DNA of 64,000 nucleotides from Henriciella sp. (GTDB lineage Bacteria; Pseudomonadota; Alphaproteobacteria; Caulobacterales; Hyphomonadaceae): NCBI RefSeq assembly GCF_029937755.1, contig NZ_JAPYPG010000001.1, positions 372,001-436,000 on the forward strand, given 5' to 3'. Positions 62,147 through 64,000 of this stretch are shown piece after piece. Below the pieces are notes generated by a model. The model did not search any database. It was not told the DNA's origin and was given only the letters and a program-made list of their open reading frames with translations. Each line of letters opens with the position of its first letter. Position 1 is the first letter of the stretch. A program made the position numbers and the translations under genes.

Positions 62147-63435
62147 GCCTCTTTCACGGCCTGTTCCTCGACATCGTCGAAACGGTCTGCACCGGCGAGC
62201 TGCGGGAAGAGACGCGTCCAGGCCAGCGCCGTGACGATTGCCGCACAGCCGCCAAAGACAACCGCGCCGACCGGCCCGATCAGTCGAGCGGCCACGCCAC
62301 TTTCAAACTCGCCCAGTTCATTTGATGCCGAGATAAAAATAAAGGACACAGAGGAGACCCGTCCCTTCATTTCGTCCGGTGTCGCCAGCTGGATCAACGA
62401 GGCGCGAACATAGACAGAGATCTGGTCCGCCGCCCCTGTCACAGCGAGCGCGAGAAAGGAAAGCCAGAAAGCCGTGGAAAGACCGAAGACGAGCGTCGCT
62501 GCGCCGTAGATACCGACTGCCCACATCATCCAGGGGCCCACTTTCGTTGCAAGCGGACGTGTCGCCAGGATGAAGGCGACGATGACCGCCCCCACAGCAA
62601 CGGATGCCTGTAGAAGGCCAAGGCCAACCGATCCGACATACAGGATGTCGCGGGCAAAGACAGGCAAGAGCGCCTTTGCGCCGCCGAAGAAGACCACGAC
62701 GAGGTCCAGCGAGATGGCCCCCAGCACAATCTTGTTCCGCCGAATGTAGACGAGCCCTTCGAACACCATCGACCAGCCGCGCGCATTGGCGAGCTTTTCA
62801 TGCCGAGGGGCTTTCAGGGTGGCAAGCATGGCAACCGCGAATGCCGACAGCATGATGGCCGAAATGTAGACCGCTTCCGCGCCGCCGGCAGCGTAGAGAA
62901 GACCGCCAATTGCGGGGCCGACAATGGTCGCCGTCTGGAAACCAAGTGAGTTCCAGGCAATCGCGGTCGGCAGTTCATCGCGCGGTACGAGCTTGGGGAA
63001 AAGGGCATTGGCGGCCGCTGGCGTGAAGGCGTTCGTCATGCCCAGCGTAACCGCGACTCCGAAAATGATCGGCAATGCATAGCTTGCCGGCAGAAAAACC
63101 GAGGCCAGCAAGGCAAAGGATACGAGTATCCTGACGGTGATGGCCACAACCAGGATCAATTTGCGGTTCAACCTGTCGGCGGCCTGCCCTCCGATAAGAG
63201 ACAAGAGCAGGACAGGCACAAACTGCGCGAGGCCCACAAGACCAAGCAGGAAGGCCGACTCCTCGACACTCCATCCAAGACCGCCAGCACCCGCCGAATC
63301 CCGCGCGAGATTGTAGACTTGCCAGCCAATCGCCACAGCTTCCATCTGGCGGGCCGCCGCAATCGATACGCGCATGGACCAGAAATGTAGGTAGGGCCGG
63401 TGCCGGAAGACATGGAGGGAAGGTGCAAGCGCCAT
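62143..63435 (-). CDS. MFS transporter, EntS-like
   Basis: 430 residues with eleven to twelve membrane helices in the two-bundle MFS pattern. The loop after helix 2 reads GQAADRLNRKL, the conserved GxxxDRxxRR-type motif A. Similarity of layout to enterobactin-exporter-type (MFS_3) proteins is visible (FWSMRVSIAAARQMEAVAIGW). Substrate unknown. Upstream is the promoter/operator region of the right-edge gene. Confidence 0.92.
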   Translation of the reverse strand: MALAPSLHVFRHRPYLHFWSMRVSIAAARQMEAVAIGWQVYNLARDSAGAGGLGWSVEESAFLLGLVGLAQFVPVLLLSLIGGQAADRLNRKLILVVAITVRILVSFALLASVFLPASYALPIIFGVAVTLGMTNAFTPAAANALFPKLVPRDELPTAIAWNSLGFQTATIVGPAIGGLLYAAGGAEAVYISAIMLSAFAVAMLATLKAPRHEKLANARGWSMVFEGLVYIRRNKIVLGAISLDLVVVFFGGAKALLPVFARDILYVGSVGLGLLQASVAVGAVIVAFILATRPLATKVGPWMMWAVGIYGAATLVFGLSTAFWLSFLALAVTGAADQISVYVRASLIQLATPDEMKGRVSSVSFIFISASNELGEFESGVAARLIGPVGAVVFGGCAAIVTALAWTRLFPQLAGADRFDDVEEQAVKEA

Positions 63436-63538
63436 GGAGCGCTTCTCCTAGCGCGCTGCGGCCAGCACGCAATGGGAAATTAGACATCGAATCCGTCCGA
63501 CAGTTTCGGACCGGCAAGTCAGACCAATGACAAGGTCA

Positions 63539-63573
63539 CTTGACATGACAAGTTTACTTGTCTAATTGTCAAG
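63539..63573 (+). promoter_or_regulatory. Nested palindromes, candidate promoter/operator of the right-edge gene
   Basis: Inner palindrome acaagt-tt-acttgt (63,548-63,561) is perfect; an outer pair cttgaca (63,539-63,545) and tgtcaag (63,567-63,573) surrounds it. The left outer arm contains a consensus -35, ttgaca (63,540-63,545), and tctaat at 63,561-63,566 could be a -10 at a short 15-bp spacing. The arrangement fits repression by a dimeric HTH protein that overlaps the promoter. Confidence 0.6.
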
Positions 63574-63599
63574 GAAGCACGACATCATAAGGATGAAAA

Positions 63600-64000
63600 A
63601 TGGCTCAACAATTCGGCTTCAATGCAGCGCGCAAACGCTATCACCGCATCTTCTGGCCCGCGATGATCGCCTATGTGGTTATTGTCCTCGGAGGCGCCTG
63701 GATCATCGACAAGCAGGAATCGCCAACCTGGCTCACGGCGACAGTTGCCGTGCTAACTGCCCTGCCGGTCTGCCTGGCGCTTTGGGCGATTGTTCGCTGG
63801 ATGAGCGAGACCGACGAATATACCCGTATCAAGCATCTCAAGGGCTTCGCCCGGGGCGCAGCCATAACCATTTCCGGGGTGTTCGTGATCGGCTTCCTGC
63901 AGCTCTTCGAAGTTATCGAAAATTTCGAGGTGTTCTGGATCGGCCCGGCCTTCTTCCTGTCTTACGGGCTGGCGACATGTGCGCCGGGTTGGTTCGGCAA
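63600..64000 (+). CDS. Membrane protein, 5' part (runs off the window)
   Basis: 133 codons visible, no stop. ATG 63,600 follows aaggatg. The start MAQQFGFNAARKRYHRIFW is basic and cytoplasmic, then four hydrophobic stretches (near 22-36, 46-65, 86-103, 114-128) separated by short charged loops, one with RWMSETDEYTRIK. Not recognised for certain. The palindromic promoter just upstream suggests a dedicated regulator, perhaps encoded beyond the edge. Confidence 0.75.
   Translation, partial: MAQQFGFNAARKRYHRIFWPAMIAYVVIVLGGAWIIDKQESPTWLTATVAVLTALPVCLALWAIVRWMSETDEYTRIKHLKGFARGAAITISGVFVIGFLQLFEVIENFEVFWIGPAFFLSYGLATCAPGWFG

Noticed and set aside
1-64000. CRISPR array, tRNA, rRNA or insertion sequence
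   Set aside because: No regularly spaced direct repeats, cloverleaf-type sequences, rRNA stretches or transposase motifs were noticed in the gaps or genes.

Overview
The window looks like chromosomal DNA of a high-GC, stalked or budding-type alphaproteobacterium, most plausibly of the Hyphomonadaceae/Caulobacterales group. This is inferred from the gene families (Caulobacter-like TonB receptor, short low-molecular-weight phosphatase, double-domain dCTP deaminase, DUF2793 protein, ACT-tailed threonine ammonia-lyase), not from a marker gene. Coding is very dense. Most neighbouring genes overlap by 1-4 bp, and many convergent pairs share stop codons.

Positions 1-43,342 are essentially a surface-polysaccharide province. 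It holds nucleotide-sugar genes for CMP-Kdo (kpsF-type isomerase, kdsA, kdsB), GDP-mannose and GDP-fucose (manC-type, gmd, fcl), dTDP-rhamnose (rmlBA divergent from rmlCD) and UDP-galactose (galE). It has a Wzm/Wzt-type ABC exporter whose ATPase carries a C-terminal extension, several GT2 glycosyltransferases, a CMP-sugar synthase paired with a 2-hydroxyacid dehydrogenase, and a PAPS-forming set (cysD, cysNC, cysQ). At its centre is one exceptional gene (17,700-24,662) encoding a 2,320-residue protein. In order this protein has an MptE/Maf-like domain, a GT2 domain, a second MptE/Maf-like domain, a GT4-like domain, an FkbM methyltransferase, a two-helix membrane hairpin, a long coiled coil, a second methyltransferase and a Lys/Arg/Ala tail. 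Its gene ends in a strong intrinsic terminator that lies inside the convergent neighbour. Lying near the Wzm/Wzt pair (separated from it by one gene), it suggests a fused synthase with a chain-length ruler and capping module, comparable in logic to WbdD of ABC-exported O antigens. A few metabolic genes (threonine ammonia-lyase, double-FKBP lipoprotein, tandem ABC ATPase) interrupt this province, and a HAD-UbiA gene is cut short beside rmlA.

Positions 43,473-64,000 are more ordinary. A large TonB-dependent receptor has a hairpin-rich leader and an intrinsic terminator. It is followed by SelO, a long acyl-CoA dehydrogenase, an A/T-richer HNH endonuclease gene that looks acquired, RraB-like and DUF2721 proteins, the RNase P RNA gene (rnpB, minus strand), two small lipoproteins, an LMW-PTP-like protein with a basic N-terminal extension, a YihY/BrkB membrane protein, AmpD-like amidase, EamA transporter, ApaG, MetZ, dCTP deaminase, D-aminoacylase-like amidohydrolase, an MFS transporter and a membrane protein running off the right edge behind a nested-palindrome operator.

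How the parts fit: the left two thirds could make activated Kdo, fucose, rhamnose, mannose, galactose and possibly another CMP-activated acid sugar, assemble them on the cytoplasmic face with the giant protein and separate GT2 enzymes, modify by methylation and perhaps sulfation, and export through Wzm/Wzt. Function of the giant protein and of the 622-residue MptE/GT-like protein is inferred; family names were assigned by reading motifs, without database searches.
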